Assembly (NCBI RefSeq): GCF_910596095.1
Contig: NC_056553.1
Location: 19,801,725-19,865,724 of the forward strand
Reading direction: 5' to 3'
Source: Thunnus maccoyii
Lineage: Eukaryota; Chordata; Actinopteri; Scombriformes; Scombridae
DNA: 64,000 bases
In this document: positions 26,874 to 48,141 of the stretch, piece after piece
Layout: every line of letters starts with the position of its first letter
Position numbering within the stretch: the first letter of the stretch is position 1
Notes under the pieces: generated by a model
Database searches by the model: none
Seen by the model: the letters and a program-made list of their open reading frames with translations, nothing else
Told to the model about the DNA's origin: nothing
Program-made: the position numbers and the translations under genes

Positions 26874-26890
26874 TTAATGATTACTCTGCA
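26270..26890. repeat. Tails of interspersed retroelements with (AGT)n
   Basis: Two stretches end in motifs common at 3' ends of fish LINE/SINE copies: GTAAAGCACTTTGGTCAAC...AAATGTGCTCTATAAA (about 26536-26580) and AACTTTGAGATTCACTGCGAATGAAA...AGTACGAATTAAATGCAT (about 26780-26827), the second running into an (AGT)n microsatellite at 26839-26872. Recognition is from memory of fish repeats. Confidence 0.5.
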
Positions 26891-26963
26891 AATATTGAAA
26901 ACATAAGCATAAATGTTAGTACTTACATGACAGTTAACATCAAAGTAAAGTAAAAATCAATAC

Positions 26964-26965
<2 letters not shown>

Positions 26966-27033
<68 letters not shown>
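26966..27033. repeat. (TTA)n microsatellite, about 22 units
   Basis: Uninterrupted trinucleotide tract visible directly in the sequence. Confidence 0.95.
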
Positions 27034-27847
27034 TCTGTATTCATATTTTTATTATCTTTTACTTTTATTCATTTATTATTTATTCATTTATTTTTCATGT
27101 AAGTTTGTATGTTGCTTAGGCAGGTGGGGATGGGTGGCGACAAGGGAGGGCGGAGTTCCTGTTTGTTTGATGTTGAAAACTTCAGGTGACATGCATATCG
27201 ACATACCTGTCGATCAAGATTGAAGAATCATTTATTTGAGGACTGCAATGGAAATAAGTCTTCAGTCTTTATTGTGTTGTCATCCTCTGTGATTTTTAAT
27301 GTATGTAATGACTGCAGTGCAGTGTTTTTAATCATCTAATAAATTCATTCATTCATTTAAGATTTAAGATGTTTATTGTCACTCCGGTTATACAAGTACA
27401 ATTGTGCAAAATACTTTGACTGAGTGGCTCCATTAGAGAAAAAACAATAAATAAATATATATAAAAGGACATATACAATATAATAAGGTACGGAAGAGGA
27501 TTAGGGCCATATGTGAAAAATTTATTTGAGGTCTTCTGACTTTAATCTCAGAACTCAAATACATTTTTTACATGTGGCCCTTATCCTCCTCCGTCATAAC
27601 CACTGGTCGTAACAAAATATAAAAATCAATATATGTATTTGAAAAAATATATAAAAAGGTGGAATTAAGGCATAATCTCTATCATTGTTTTCTCATGGTT
27701 CAATCTACAATCATCAATGAATTGTTAACTAAAAAAACTTTAAAAAAAAAAAAAAAAAAAAAGTAAACTCAATGTCACGTCACTTTCAAGTTATTTGTTT
27801 TAACTGAATCATACTGTGAGTTCCACATTTTTGTTATGTTCGGCGCG

Positions 27848-28083
27848 GTCGTGTCTAGATGATAACCTTAGATTTGCGAAAGATCTCGCGAGAGTGATCA
27901 TTTGAATTCAAACCATGATCTTTCCCTAACCCTAACCAAGTGTTTTTGTGCCTAAACCTAACCAGACCATAAACACAACATTGGCACACCATAAAACATA
28001 ATTATGTTGTGCAACACGCACAATGAAGGAGCAACGCGTAGAAATCTCGCGAGAGAAATCTAGGGTTACCTTACAGACACGAC
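27848..28083. mobile_element. Short inverted-repeat element carrying two CGCG boxes
   Basis: The left arm GTCGTGTCTAGATGATAACC...TTAGATTT (27848-27875) is matched by the reverse complement of the right arm (28056-28083) at about 22 of 28 bases. Just inside each arm is the perfect palindrome TCTCGCGAGA (27884-27893 and 28045-28054). The interior carries CCCTAACCCTAACC and reads like a fish repeat I have seen. Candidate flanks GTTATGTTC and GTTAGGTAC are similar but not identical, so the target duplication is unproven. Confidence 0.65.
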
Positions 28084-28420
28084 GTTAGGTACTTTTATGT
28101 TGAAGGATTAAAGCGGAAGTCGTGTGGTGTGATGTAACTTGTCAGATTCCTAAACAAGTAACGGAACCGGGCACAAAGTTGTTTTCTCTAAACCCAATAA
28201 CTTATGGCTGACGCGCTGTGATTGGAAACGATTCGTTGTGTGTTGTGTTTGAGAGGAAGATGAGTTAGTGTAACTTTACCTGGACGCCAAACTTTATTTC
28301 AGTGTGCGTCATGACTTCAAACACAGGCCGACTGACAGAGGGACAGTCCTGGACCGTTACCATCCATGAAACTAACTGAAGATAAATGGAGACGGAATAA
28401 CACTTCATAACACGGAGGAC

Positions 28421-36376
<7,956 letters not shown>

Positions 36377-39300
36377 CCCAGCAGCGCTGATGAGCACCAC
36401 CTTTCCAGGAAGTACACCAAAGGTACTTAAAATAAGAGTAAAATGCCAGTGACCTGTAGCCAAGGCACAAATAAAATGTCTTCTGGACACCAGTGTCCCA
36501 GACCACTAGAGGTGTTGGTGCAAGAGGACGCTGCAGCAAAACGACCAACCAGGCCCTGATAAACCGCCTGTATAGGACCCTCCAGGACAACACCGCATAA
36601 AAGTGTTCCTCTTATGGATCCTAAAGCAAGGGAGGGTGTCACAGAGCTGGCTGAGTCCAGTCCCCTGCTGCTATTTTACACGTGATGTGCGGCAAACGAT
36701 GTTTTTTTTGCCATAGTGATGATGCAGTTGCCATATCTACTGCTACAGAGTGGATAAAAGAGCAGGAAGTAGCGAAAGACAATAAGATCAAATACACAGC
36801 ACAGGGAGAGTGAGAGAGAAAAAAAGAGATTTTTTATTTTAACGGAATGAATGCAAAATAATGTAAATGTGTTGCAAGAGAGAGATTATGAATATAACAT
36901 GAATAAAGTAGCCAGAGAGACTGTGACTGAGACTTAAAAGCAGTTGTAAGGACTAAAAGGCTGCACTGATGAGGAAAGCAAACAGAGGAAGAGAAAGGAA
37001 CATTAGCTAAGCAGCATCCAGTCTACTGGACTGCCTTTACTAGTGTGTTTGTCTTGAATTTATGGACCACTATGTAAACAGATGATTTCTAGTCAGGACT
37101 GTGCTGACATGAATAAATAAACATGATGATGATGCAATAAGTAAATGTTTTTTTTAACCGTTTAATATCTTACTGGATTTGAGATGAAAAGACGTTGGCA
37201 AAAACATTTCAGGAGCATTTTATGAGCAGTATAAATTTTGTTTGAAAGAGGTGCATTGAGCAATAGTTTCCACTGGGCCTGTTCTGTGTTTTCCCATCTG
37301 GCTCCACCATTAAATGGCCCGTCTGCATGCAGACAGAGGGAGCGCTACATCATTCCCAAATATCAGTTGCTTGTAATCCATGTCTTAAATTCAGAGCATG
37401 AGCAGTGTTCAGGATGTATCAGGATCTGTTAAATATGATATTTGAACTATAAATCATCAACACTGAGATCATGTCCTGTTTTGGCTGTATCTGCATGTTG
37501 TGTACTGTGTGTGAGAAAACATGTAAAAAATTAAAATATGTGCCTAGAATTAAATACTGCAGGATGAAGTAAGCTGAATACAAATTGCATTCAGTGGTGC
37601 CCACTTTTAATAGTTGGAAAACAAGTTTCAGATCCAGGTTTGCTGTGTGTATAAACAAATAAACCTTCTGTGCCGTCTATGAGACCGTCTTCCTTCCACA
37701 AGATGGCAGTGACCTTCTATTGATGCAATAAATTACCAGAGTGACGCCGACCCGCTGCATTGTTGTACTCCACAGATCCTGGTCTGTGACGTGTTTGTTT
37801 GTGTTTATCCTCATGAGCTCTCAGACTGAAGTCTCTCCTGCAGCTGTAGTAGTCACATTAAAACCAACAGGAAATAGTGTAGCTGTCTTAATTATCAGCC
37901 AAGGAGGTGTAAAGGCTTTGTCTAAGAGCTCATAAGAAGCTTTCTACAACTGAAAAAGCCCTCAGATGGTGTTTTAATTCATATAAACTACTGGAAATTT
38001 GTTTCTGACATGGTTCTTCCACAAAAAAATGTAAAATCCAGAATTTAGGACGATACAAATATTTCAAATTTCAAAAGTTTAACTGCTCTCTTCTTCACTG
38101 GTAAATCTATTCTCAAGTGTATGTGCAACGGAGGCTTCAAGTTTCCACATCACACTTGTGTAAGTTACATTTTGGACCGCTAGTTGTGATGTCACAAAAT
38201 CATGCTCGTAAGTACACGTCTTAAACTCAGATTTATTGGTCGGCACACAGAAACTTTCCCCCTTTCAGCAGATGAATGCGAAAACAGCCTACTAGTGTCA
38301 AACTGCACATACATCATTCTGCACAGTGAAGCTCAAACATCCAGGTGAAGGAATAAGAAGCAAAACATGTTTGAGTGGACTTTAAGGAAAATCAGTGTTT
38401 AGTAGATACATCATTGTCCATTTTTGGTTGTGAAACACACACAATCTGACCTGATTGAAATCAAGATTTTTACGGTTTTTCAGTAGCGAACGACCTGTCA
38501 AATATTTGTGTTTTGTTTTTTTTAAAGCTTCTGCCACTACGTGAACGCGACCAGCTGATAAATATGTTGGTTTAAAACGACAAACTCTTCAAATCTCTCA
38601 ACCTAAAGTTCAAAACATCCCCAAACATGACCAAATAGCAACACACTGGCGTTGCTCAAATCATTATTGATGACCTGGATATAGACTGGCCCGACAGGCA
38701 GGCGACAGGGATCCTGTACGATTTAATGAAAAGCATCACTCAGCGTAGGAAAGCTCTCCTCTCCGGGGTTGCGGCAGATCGAGCGCTCTGATGTACAGTC
38801 ATCATGTGTGAGCTGTATGGAGAGAGAGAGAGAGAGAGAGACAAACTAGAAGGGAGAAAAATACATTTGGAATATATTAACATCGCTGTGGCATGTGGGC
38901 AGCAAATGGAGTGACTCATTTAATTTCCTCCCAATTGTTTTCACTCACATAAGGTTTTGATTGGATTGAATAACATTTAATAATATTATTTGTAGCTGTC
39001 AATACAGTAGTCCTGCGGTAGTAAGGAACAACGGACGTAGATCACGGTCGCATGCCGTTCACGAAATTAGAAATGTAGATTGTGATGAGAAATCAGACTT
39101 TTCTAAGAGAAGATGAAAAATCTAATAACTTTTTATCAAAATAGCAAAATAGAAACCATCTTCTCTTTTCACGAGGCTCTTAAATGTAATTCTTGCTGAC
39201 TGGATTTTTAAACTACCCTGGTGAGATCCCGGCAGCCTTAGCCAAGATGTCTGCCTCATACTCTGAAAGTGGTCTCCTGTCTGTGGTAAAAGGCTGACTG

Positions 39301-41188
39301 AAGGAACCTGAGTTAAAGTCTCGGTTAAGATCCCCAGTAGAGATTCATTTTCATTTGCAGTAAGTGCCAGTTTTCCTATCTTAAGTTCCTCTGCTTTGCT
39401 TTACAGAAATACATACTGTATTCCTCAACAGAGACACCGAAATGAAATCCAGGTGGTTCATAGAGTGTACACAGAGTCTCAAGAGAAGCAGTTAGTGTCC
39501 ACGTAATAATAATCACAAGCAAATGTATCAAATTATCCTCCACTGTCAAATTTCATGGAAAACTACAAATATCTTGACAAGTCGGGTGTTGAAGAGCAAG
39601 TAAAAAAAAATCCAAGAAACTTTATGTTTTAAAATGTATCGGAAAGTGTGACAGTATCCCGGTACGAGGTGGAATACAGTAAATTACTCCACTGCAGTCA
39701 GGAAATTGACTCCCGTGATTGATTTTCCTTGGAAACAAACGATTCCCTCAATTTATTTCACGTGTTTAAAGAAAGATTTTACGATTACGAAGTAATAAAT
39801 TTAATGAATTGTGATGGCGCTGTGCTCCATCAGGTGTGTGTGTGTGTGTGGAGAAAGTTTAGGTAGGGGTGACACCAGGTTGCTGCATACAGAGGATTTT
39901 CACATCGTTTGGGAGTCTTCTACAAAAGCTTGGGTGCCATTACCATGACATTCACTTTGTGGCCATCGGCCTCCGGGTGAACAAGCCGGTGCGGTTTTCA
40001 GACGACACCACCTAGGGCAATGGCTTTACTACAGTGTGTGTGTGTGTGTGTGTGTGTGTGATTCATGTTCTCTCAGCCTGATTTAGTGGGGAGCAGGGAT
40101 TGCAGGATTGAGCCGTCTGGAGCTTTCACTCTGATCATAGTGGTGATTTATTTTATTTTATTATTTCCATGCTGATTTATTCCTCTCTCACTTTATCTCC
40201 CGCTTTTCCCTCTTCCATGCTGAAAACCTGTCCGCACTTGTACACATCCATCAATCTTCGCTGGTTTTAAACACTTGTTAATTGCAGCCGCAACACAGCC
40301 AATAACCAGAGTGCACAAGTCTTTTTAGCCTCGCATATTGTTTGTACGAACTATGTCCAAACAAACAGTCACCGCCTGATTTCACAGTAACATTCCACTG
40401 TCAATATTCATCCTTGCAACAGTGACTCATGTTGCTCTCAGGTTTACCCAGCATCCCGGCTGTTACACAACACTGTGGCCCTTTTTCTATCTCTCTGTCC
40501 CCCCTCCCCACCCCACCCCGTCTCTCTTTCTGCATACCCCACACTCACACAAGTTAACCTTTTGAAAAACCCACATCCAAATGTCAACAAAAGATTATCC
40601 CCACAGAGTCACTCCAACACACAATTTTTCCCTCTCAGACCGATTGACACTAGATATGAGGACTGACTGAAACGTGACGGAGGAGCACAAGTTTGAAGTG
40701 TATGCTGACCATCCACGTGAATGTAAAGATCCACACCTCATACCACATCATACAGAGATCATCTATCGTATAGTGATTCTCACTTTAAAGGTACGAACCT
40801 GCACATTTGGTGGTGTAGATGCTGCGGGGAACAAATTAGGTGCATTATTATTTCTTTTTAAGGTACCTACTGAATCTTTTTTCTTGGTTTTGTCATGGTC
40901 ATACTTTGTCAAATGATGTTTTTGCATCCCAGGTTATTTCACTCTGTGCCTTTCATGTTTTTTTTTTTACATTTTGTCCCATTATTTTGGGTTCAAGTGT
41001 ATATTTTGTTCTGGATTTGGGGTTCATGGTCTAATAAAAACAAAGCAGATCTATCCCTTGTACCCCCAAAAAACCTCACTGTGGAAATATTGTGTTATTC
41101 ACCTCAGGGTCAGTGTGATTGTTTCAGCATTTGTGCTTGTGTATTAATCTGAGCTATTGCTTTTGTACGAATTATAAGGCATGCTGGA

Positions 41189-41233
<45 letters not shown>

Positions 41234-44200
41234 AGTGTGTGTTTATGTGTGCACATGATTTCCTGCAGGTCCTCAGGGGCAGAACTCACGTCCTGTCTGA
41301 CCTAACAGGACCTCTTGAGCTTGTCTGCTGCATTAACAGCCCTCTGCTGTCATGGATTATACTCTGGCTCCACAAATCCTGACAAACGCCATTCCTGCTT
41401 TGCACTTGCCCAACAATATGAACCCTCCTCCCTCCTCTCTGAGCTCAGGGTCATCTGCGAGTGAGCTCGTCACCTCTCTTGACCCCGCCTATTGTTAGCA
41501 CTGGACAAAATTCACGCCAAGAATTTAAATTCCACCATGTTTTGTCTAAGACCTGCGTCACAATTTCACAACGTTACTGATGTACATGCACTTATCTGTG
41601 TGCAAGGTCAAGACGCTGTATGTATGAATTATGTTTTAAATAGTCTTGTTTTGGCACATAGCTTTGATTCTCACTGAGCAATCACGCACCGATTAATGAC
41701 AAGAGGGTCTTGCCCTAAATAACAGTGACAGAGATGAAATGCGTGTATGTTTGGCTCTTTCCGATATTGACCATCCCATTAATTAATAATGTCCATTAGT
41801 ATCAGACTTGTCATGTCACAGCTCTGCATGTCCCCTGAAATCCCGCAGTGATGCAAACACAGACATCTTAATCAATGAAAGCCACACTATTGCACCTGGC
41901 AGATGGCTTTCATTATTCTGAAATGTGTATTTAGATACACACACTCACACACTTGCATAGCAGACATGCTCTAACACACACATGCACACACACACGCGCA
42001 CTCACGGTTGCGTGCAAAGGTCTGCCCCAGCAGCATTAGCAGGGCTTTAAGCCCGGGCTAATCTGGAAGGCAGATTGGATAGTGTTGCCAGTGGATTTGC
42101 ATTGATACCAAGAGCATCCCTGACAGCTTTAATAGTAGCCACTGACAGTGTTAACAAGACCTTAGGACCTCTGCAGATCCCTGCTCCACCTGTCACAACA
42201 AATAAAACATCAGCCCTGATGGACACTTTGATACAAGAGCATGATAGACAGCCATCTGCTCTGTCAAAGGTGCAATCTGACCAAAAGCAGACTGTTGTGT
42301 ACTATGAATAAGATATTTTCACAGGGTCAGGCAAGAAGGAATAAAATAAAGATTGATTGACCAATGTATCAGGTTTCTTTGTCACACAAACCTCAAGCGT
42401 GAGATAGTTGTCCTGCTCGTTGTTTCATACGATTAATGCACTAGTTCTCACATTAATGAGCACCAGTGGCGATTAAACAGTGATTTACTCTGCTCTCACC
42501 GTGCTGTCCAAGGGCCCTGAAGGTTTCATTAGCTTGCAGATTAAAATTTTAGCTGCACAAACATTTCTCACAGCTTTTCAGAGATATAAATCCGTGATGA
42601 TGGAGCCAAAGAACCACAATCTTGGCCATGTGACTCTGAACTGTCTTGCTATCTGTATCTACATTTTCTAAAAGCGAAAATATATGACGATAAGATAAAA
42701 GAGTTGTTGAGCAATGAAGAACTTAATCAGTCATATTTCTATAGTTGTTTGTGTTCTCACATCATCACCAGGGGGATTCTGCTTTACAATGTCATCTTTA
42801 TTTAAAGAAGTTTAGTGTATCCCAGCCATGGGCCTTGCATGATTTATTTCACATAAATATACAATAAGCAACGTGTGCTCAAAGGGTCTATTTGACTGTG
42901 TGTAGTGCATGAATGTGTACACTAGGGGGCAGTGCAGTAAACTGCCACACAAACAAACCACACACTGTGTATGTGTTCTCAGCTGACTGTTCTTGCTTCA
43001 GTGACAGGACAGATTGCAGTGACATGCTTTATTGGGTTAAAGTTTTACAAGCAACCATAAAAACAAAACATTTAAAAGGTCAAAGGATACAATTAATTCC
43101 TTTACAAAGCACACAGAAAAACATGTTTCTGGTTATTTTAGTTAGTGTACATCAGATAGGGTTTTTAAAAAAATATAAATCAGATTTTAATACTGCTTAT
43201 TTGACATGCCATACATTATTTAATTGTGCAGCACATCACCGTACATCCTCAGAATAGAGTCATTTGGTGAGAGGATTCTGCACAAACTGTTTCCTGATAT
43301 CAGAGCAGCAATTAAAAGTCTGTATCCGTCGTTTGATTTCCACTGATTTTTTGCACGCATGTGTAACTGCAGAGGCGATATACAGATATTACTCAACCAC
43401 TGGGGTTTTTACCATAAGTGGTTTTGACTATGACTCTGACACATGGAAACATTCCGCTTCCCCATAATCTGTCTGTCTGAGGAAACGTTTTGTAAACGGC
43501 AACATATGATGTTGAAATAAGTAAAGCCTCTAAAGTGAAGACGTCACACTTTAAGGTTCTGTTGCCTTCTGCCCTTCATCATAGCGCTACGAGTCATCTT
43601 TGTCTTCAGTGTTTAAATTCATATCATAATGCGGTGATCGCATCAGATCAAACCTAAAGGGCGCTTCGTTTTTCTTATCCTGTAAGCTGGGCCTAATTGT
43701 GTCTTATCGCTTAATTAATCAATGAATAATTACATTCAGTGTCAAATTTTTTTTAAAGAACTATAATGTCAAGTCTATTAGATCATCAAGCACTTCCGGT
43801 GACATATATCAAGAGAAGATAAGATTGCAACTTGTTAAAATATGACACATTAGTCAAGAAGAAAAGAGCGCTTTCCAAATTAAGTGAAACTCTGTGCGCA
43901 AAGCGAAGACGAAATGCAACACAGCCTATAACTGTCTCATTAACATGAAAAAAAAAATTGCACACGACTTTTAAGAAATAACATCACCATGGCTGTGATC
44001 AGTCCTTTCATTCCCACAGTGACACATTTGATTCCAGTTTATTTCTGCTGCTAAATCACAGATTCAGAGAGCTGCATCCTCTTAGTCACTTATGTGTTAT
44101 AAGAAGCCAAGTCCCGTCCGACGAAGAATCCTGTTCAAACACTGCAGGTTTCGTTGTAAAATGTTAGTGTAGTTCTCCTTCATCGGGCTGCTGGAGAAAA

Positions 44201-44270
44201 ATCCTCCGGTCCGCAAGTGCCGCCGACCGCGGACAGGCTCGATGTGAACCCGGAGATCTGCGCGTCTGCT
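36377..44270. other. Intergenic between anks6 and ahrr
   Basis: The first 0.75 kb is the anks6 3' UTR (AATAAATAAA near 37110). Beyond it I see only microsatellites: (GA)n 38819-38840, (GT)n 39835-39849, 40032-40060 and 41191-41232. No reading frame shows family similarity or credible splice structure, and no tRNA is visible. Distal ahrr regulatory elements are possible but not demonstrable here. Confidence 0.6.
41191..41232. repeat. (GT)n microsatellite, 21 units
   Basis: Perfect dinucleotide tract visible directly; the longest uninterrupted GT run in the window. Confidence 0.95.
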
Positions 44271-44275
44271 GCCCT

Positions 44276-44361
44276 TCGCGTGTGATCCCTCCCCTCACCC
44301 TGCACACAAAGCGTGTGTGTGTGTGGATGTGTGTGTGCGCGCGTGTGTATGTGTGTGTCTA

Positions 44362-44401
<40 letters not shown>

Positions 44402-44893
44402 GGTTGGGTTGCTGCTACTTTCAGGTACACCTCGTAAAGTATAAAATCTAATCACGTATTTTAAATGATTTGAGTCGTTGAATAAATGTAGTTTAACGCA
44501 GATTTCACACTAACACAATATCTAATGTAGAAGTTGTCAGTGGTGCTTCATTTTTTTAATTTTTGTGTAAGCCCAACACAAGCTTTAGCGACGTATTTAA
44601 GACAATATGCTTGTAGACACGGCAATGCTTCCAAGTGTTTATTAAATTGTGGAAAAATGAGCGACAGCCTCAGTAAGAAAAGTGTAATAATCTAGTTTTC
44701 AATGCTGTGAGACATGAAGGCAAAAACGGCCACGCATTTAAACAAAAAACATATAAAAACGCAAACGTCCCACATGCAGACAACACATGAACGCAGCATA
44801 AGCCTCGCGTGTGTTTGTGTATGTGTGTGTGGTGTGTGTGTGTGTGTGTGTGTGCGCTTGAGCGCTGTTTGTGAGGCAGAGAGTTGCGTGCGA
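44276..44893 (+). promoter_or_regulatory. Xenobiotic response element (AHR/ARNT site) cluster upstream of ahrr
   Basis: Three TNGCGTG cores lie on the plus strand: TCGCGTG at 44276-44282 and 44805-44811, and TTGCGTGCGA at 44884-44893, which fits the extended consensus TNGCGTG(A/C)(G/C)A at every position. The last is 70 bases before the TATA box. AHRR genes are established AHR targets with such sites in mammals and fish, so this fits the expected negative feedback loop. Function is inferred. (GT)n tracts lie between the first two sites (44365-44399, 44814-44855). Confidence 0.7.
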
Positions 44894-44962
44894 AGAGCTC
44901 GACATGTCATTCAGAGGAATCCGCCACCTGAAACGCGAGGAAGTGAAGGCGACTCAATTGGG

Positions 44963-44969
44963 TATAAAG
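44963..44969 (+). promoter_or_regulatory. ahrr TATA box
   Basis: TATAAAG in the context TTGGGTATAAAGCATC predicts transcription from about 44990-45000. A non-coding first exon would run from there to a GT donor before the acceptor at 45654; its exact end is not determined. Confidence 0.6.
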
Positions 44970-45685
44970 CATCAGCCAACATCTGCCCCGAGCAGTGCAA
45001 AAGCTGATGAAAACATCAGCTGGGAGCTCTTGTAGGACCTCTCCGGTTTATTTTATTTCCCTTGGATTTATCATTTGGCATTACGGAGTCGGTGCACCCT
45101 GGGAGACGCATCTCTTTTCTACACTTAAAGTGAATGTGACTGTGAGCCAACACAATACTGGAATTAACTGACAGCCACAGAGCGTTTGGGTTAGTTATTT
45201 TTGCTTTTATTTATTTTTTCTGAAAGAGCATGAGGTGATTATTTTGTTGTTTATTTTCAAGGATACGTCATGTCTTATACGCTTTTCTGTCTATTTATTA
45301 GATAAGCTGCTCTAGTGTGTATTTGATTTGTAGCTTTTAGCAATTATTAGTATGTTATTAAGCTTTCACGTGCTGTAAATTGTAATATTTTGATCATTCA
45401 CACGTGTCATTTTGTTTTAATTCTAATCACAGTCTAATTGGTGTTATTTCACTTTAATTTTAGGGATGCACGGATTTACAGCATATTTCACCCCAAGGAA
45501 TGACCTTTAATGACATAATGTGTAACAACCAGCCTGAGCATGTTTAAATGCTCTCTCTCTCTCTTTCTCTCTCTCTCTCTGTCTCTTACACATGTGTTTA
45601 AGTTGCTCTCTTCAGCCACATGTAAAGTTAACGTCCACTCTTTGTCATCCGCAGCGCACCTGTTACCTCCACGGAGTGCAAGATC

Positions 45686-48141
45686 ATGATCCCTCCGGGA
45701 GACTGCATGTATGCGGGCAGAAAGAGGAGGAAGCCCATCCAAAAACAGTTAAGAAGCGCTGTTCAGTATTCTACATCTGTTAAATGAATGCACATTTTCT
45801 TGGGGCTTTTTTTTTTTTTTTTTGGTAGCCTGGTAAAGTTTAGGGTACAATTCAAACTGATTTATTTGGTTCATAAGATATGAATCACAGGAAGTGATTG
45901 AGCGGCAGACACATCAGAGTTTGAAAATAACGGTATAAACGCCACATAAGCCTAATTACCAGTCTAAGGTGGTTATTGCATATTTATTGTTGCAAACATT
46001 TTAGAGATAGTGGAGTTCTTTGATGAAATAATAAGCTGACAAGGCAAACTCTGCTTACTGTAGCGTAATATTTGGGGAAACTAAGCAGGCTAAATATGTT
46101 GACTTGTCTTCCTCTTGATGCCCAATGATTGTTTGAGCAATAACAGGAGTAACAGTATATAAATATATATATATATATATGTACATGTGTTTACCCGCAG
46201 GCTTGGGAGTCACAGTGTGTATTTGTTTGCTTGTGTTTTAAGTGTCCATACTTTTTGAGGACAACTTTCTTTTTGTACAATCTTGTCTGCTGATGTCATG
46301 AATAGTGAATCAGTAAGTTATATAAGATCTCGAAGAGGGAAGTGGTAATTAAACAAGGCCTGTGGCATTCATAAAGTTTTTATGTTTTGCTCTGCCTTTG
46401 CTGCGCATCTGAAATGAAATCTTTGCCACATCGAAATCGATTCCGTATGTGCACTGGACAGAAATATAACTTTTTAGGGCTTTATAATTATCGAGCGATC
46501 CTTCTTTGTTTATTACTGGGATATTGATGTTGTTTTGGCACCTTGAATGCCTCATACATATCGCTGAAGCAAACTTTTATTTTACTTAATAAATCCAGAG
46601 CGTTTTACAGTTTATTAAAAGTATATTTCACATCTGACATTCCAATGTCATCATTTGTATATTTTTCGATAGTAACTAGTGGAGCGTATTGATTATTAGT
46701 CGGGTCATGGGAATAAAATGTGGTCTGAACATTCATGTAAAAGTATTCGGCCTCTGTGGAGATGTACAGAAACTCTCAGCTGTGGAAATCGGAGCTGACC
46801 ATTACATATACGGATCATGTTAAGTTCAGCTGGTAAAGCTGCGGTACACCATACAAGAATACACAAATAACTCTGTGCCTAAGGCGCATTTTACATTCTC
46901 CGCGGCGCTGAGAAGGAGTGCAGCATGTCCAGTACCTCTAATATCAGGAGTCGCCACAGTGGATCTTAGTAAATACAGATATTTAGCTTTACTGTAAACC
47001 TGCAAGATTCACGCCAGGAAGAGGAAGATATTTCGTAAGGGCTGAAACTCGATATGACAAAACACTTAAATCATTTGTTTTGTTTCATTGCGAAGAAGCA
47101 AAGTTGTCATTGGAGGAAACACAGATCACAAAGTGTGGTGTTTGGTGTATTGGGGACGGCTGGGTGAAAAGGGAAAGACAGTTTACAGAAAGAGGGACTT
47201 GTGCAGACTGTGGTTTATTTGGTCATGTGTCTCTACTTGGGTTGGCAAAATGCGGTGCATGCCATACTTAAACCAGAGTCAGACAAAGCATGAGCCTGTA
47301 GTTTGTTCGTCATGATGAGGAGCGAAACTGACGGGAATCTATTTGGAAGCCATTCTTGAAAAATAAACTCAATACTTTCTTTATAATTCGGCGCTCTATT
47401 CTTTCGCGTTGATCAAAAAAAAAATCAAATAATCACACAATAAACAGAATTATAAGACAGGTATTGTTCCAGTTGTCCCCCAGAGTTGATATGTTTTTGG
47501 AAGTTTTAATGCAGGGCGGCCACAGTTTAGAATTCAGAAAATGTATATCATTAAGTATGTTCATTGATAACAATCTTAATAATCTTTTAGAGCAAGATCG
47601 TCAGGGGTCGGCAAGCTGACAGTGTAAGCTTTATGATAAACCTTGTGTCATGTAGTGTGTATCAAATTTAAACTAACTTTACCTTTAACAATAGCATGGC
47701 TCCAACAAGTTCAGTTAATGGTTTTCTGTGTGCTACTGTCACTTACTGCTTGTTGAGGTGATTCTCAGTGCAGTCAAGTATGTGTGCAGTGAGATAAAAA
47801 AAAAAAACACGATTAAGTTGGGGGCCATTTAGCTAAAAAGATTCTTATTTTACAGCTGAATGCATGACTTCTTATTGTCTATCTACACATACACACACAC
47901 CCTGACGCCCGCTCTACTCCATATATCTCTCTCTCCCTTTCCGTCCATCTCATCATCAGGAAGCCGTCCTCCTCCAGTGAGAAAACCAACCCGTCCAAGC
48001 GGCACAGGGACAGGCTGAATGCTGAGCTGGACCGGCTGGCCAGCCTGCTGCCGTTCCCCCCGGATGTCATCTCCAAGCTGGACAAGCTGTCTGTGCTGCG
48101 CCTTGCAGTTTCCTACCTCCGCGTCAAGAGTTTCTTCCAAG
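45686..48141 (+). CDS. ahrr: Aryl hydrocarbon receptor repressor, N-terminal bHLH part
   Basis: Two coding exons in the window: 45686-45747 ([23 protein letters not shown]) and 47960-48141 (phase 2 in, phase 1 out), 81 aa so far. Exon 2 encodes the basic region and helix-loop-helix: [48 protein letters not shown]. The MIPPG-C-YAGRKRR start and NAELD...PFPPD...LRVKSFFQ wording match AHRR rather than AHR (which has ITYASRKRR, NTELD, PFPQD, LRAKSFF). AHRR dimerises with ARNT and competes with ligand-activated AHR at xenobiotic response elements. The start exon is preceded by a good acceptor (CATCCGCAG, ending at about 45654), so a non-coding first exon lies upstream. The PAS and repression-domain exons are outside the window. 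Which teleost duplicate (a or b) this is cannot be told. Confidence 0.93.
45748..47959 (+). other. ahrr intron between start exon and bHLH exon
   Basis: 2.2 kb intron with donor GTTAAG and acceptor CATCATCAG. It contains a poly-T run (about 45809-45824) and an (AT)n run near 46160-46180. No other feature recognised. Confidence 0.85.

Noticed and set aside
27924-27937. CCCTAACCCTAACC telomere-like repeat
   Set aside because: Only two units, inside a short inverted-repeat element; not an interstitial telomere.
40475-43467. Several 60-114 codon frames between anks6 and ahrr
   Set aside because: No family similarity, no splice consensus linking them, low-complexity or hydrophobic translations typical of chance frames.
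44180-44910. His/Thr-rich and Val/Cys-rich frames (also near 51.1, 54.1 and 63.4 kb)
   Set aside because: Translations of (CA/GT)n microsatellites, not genes.
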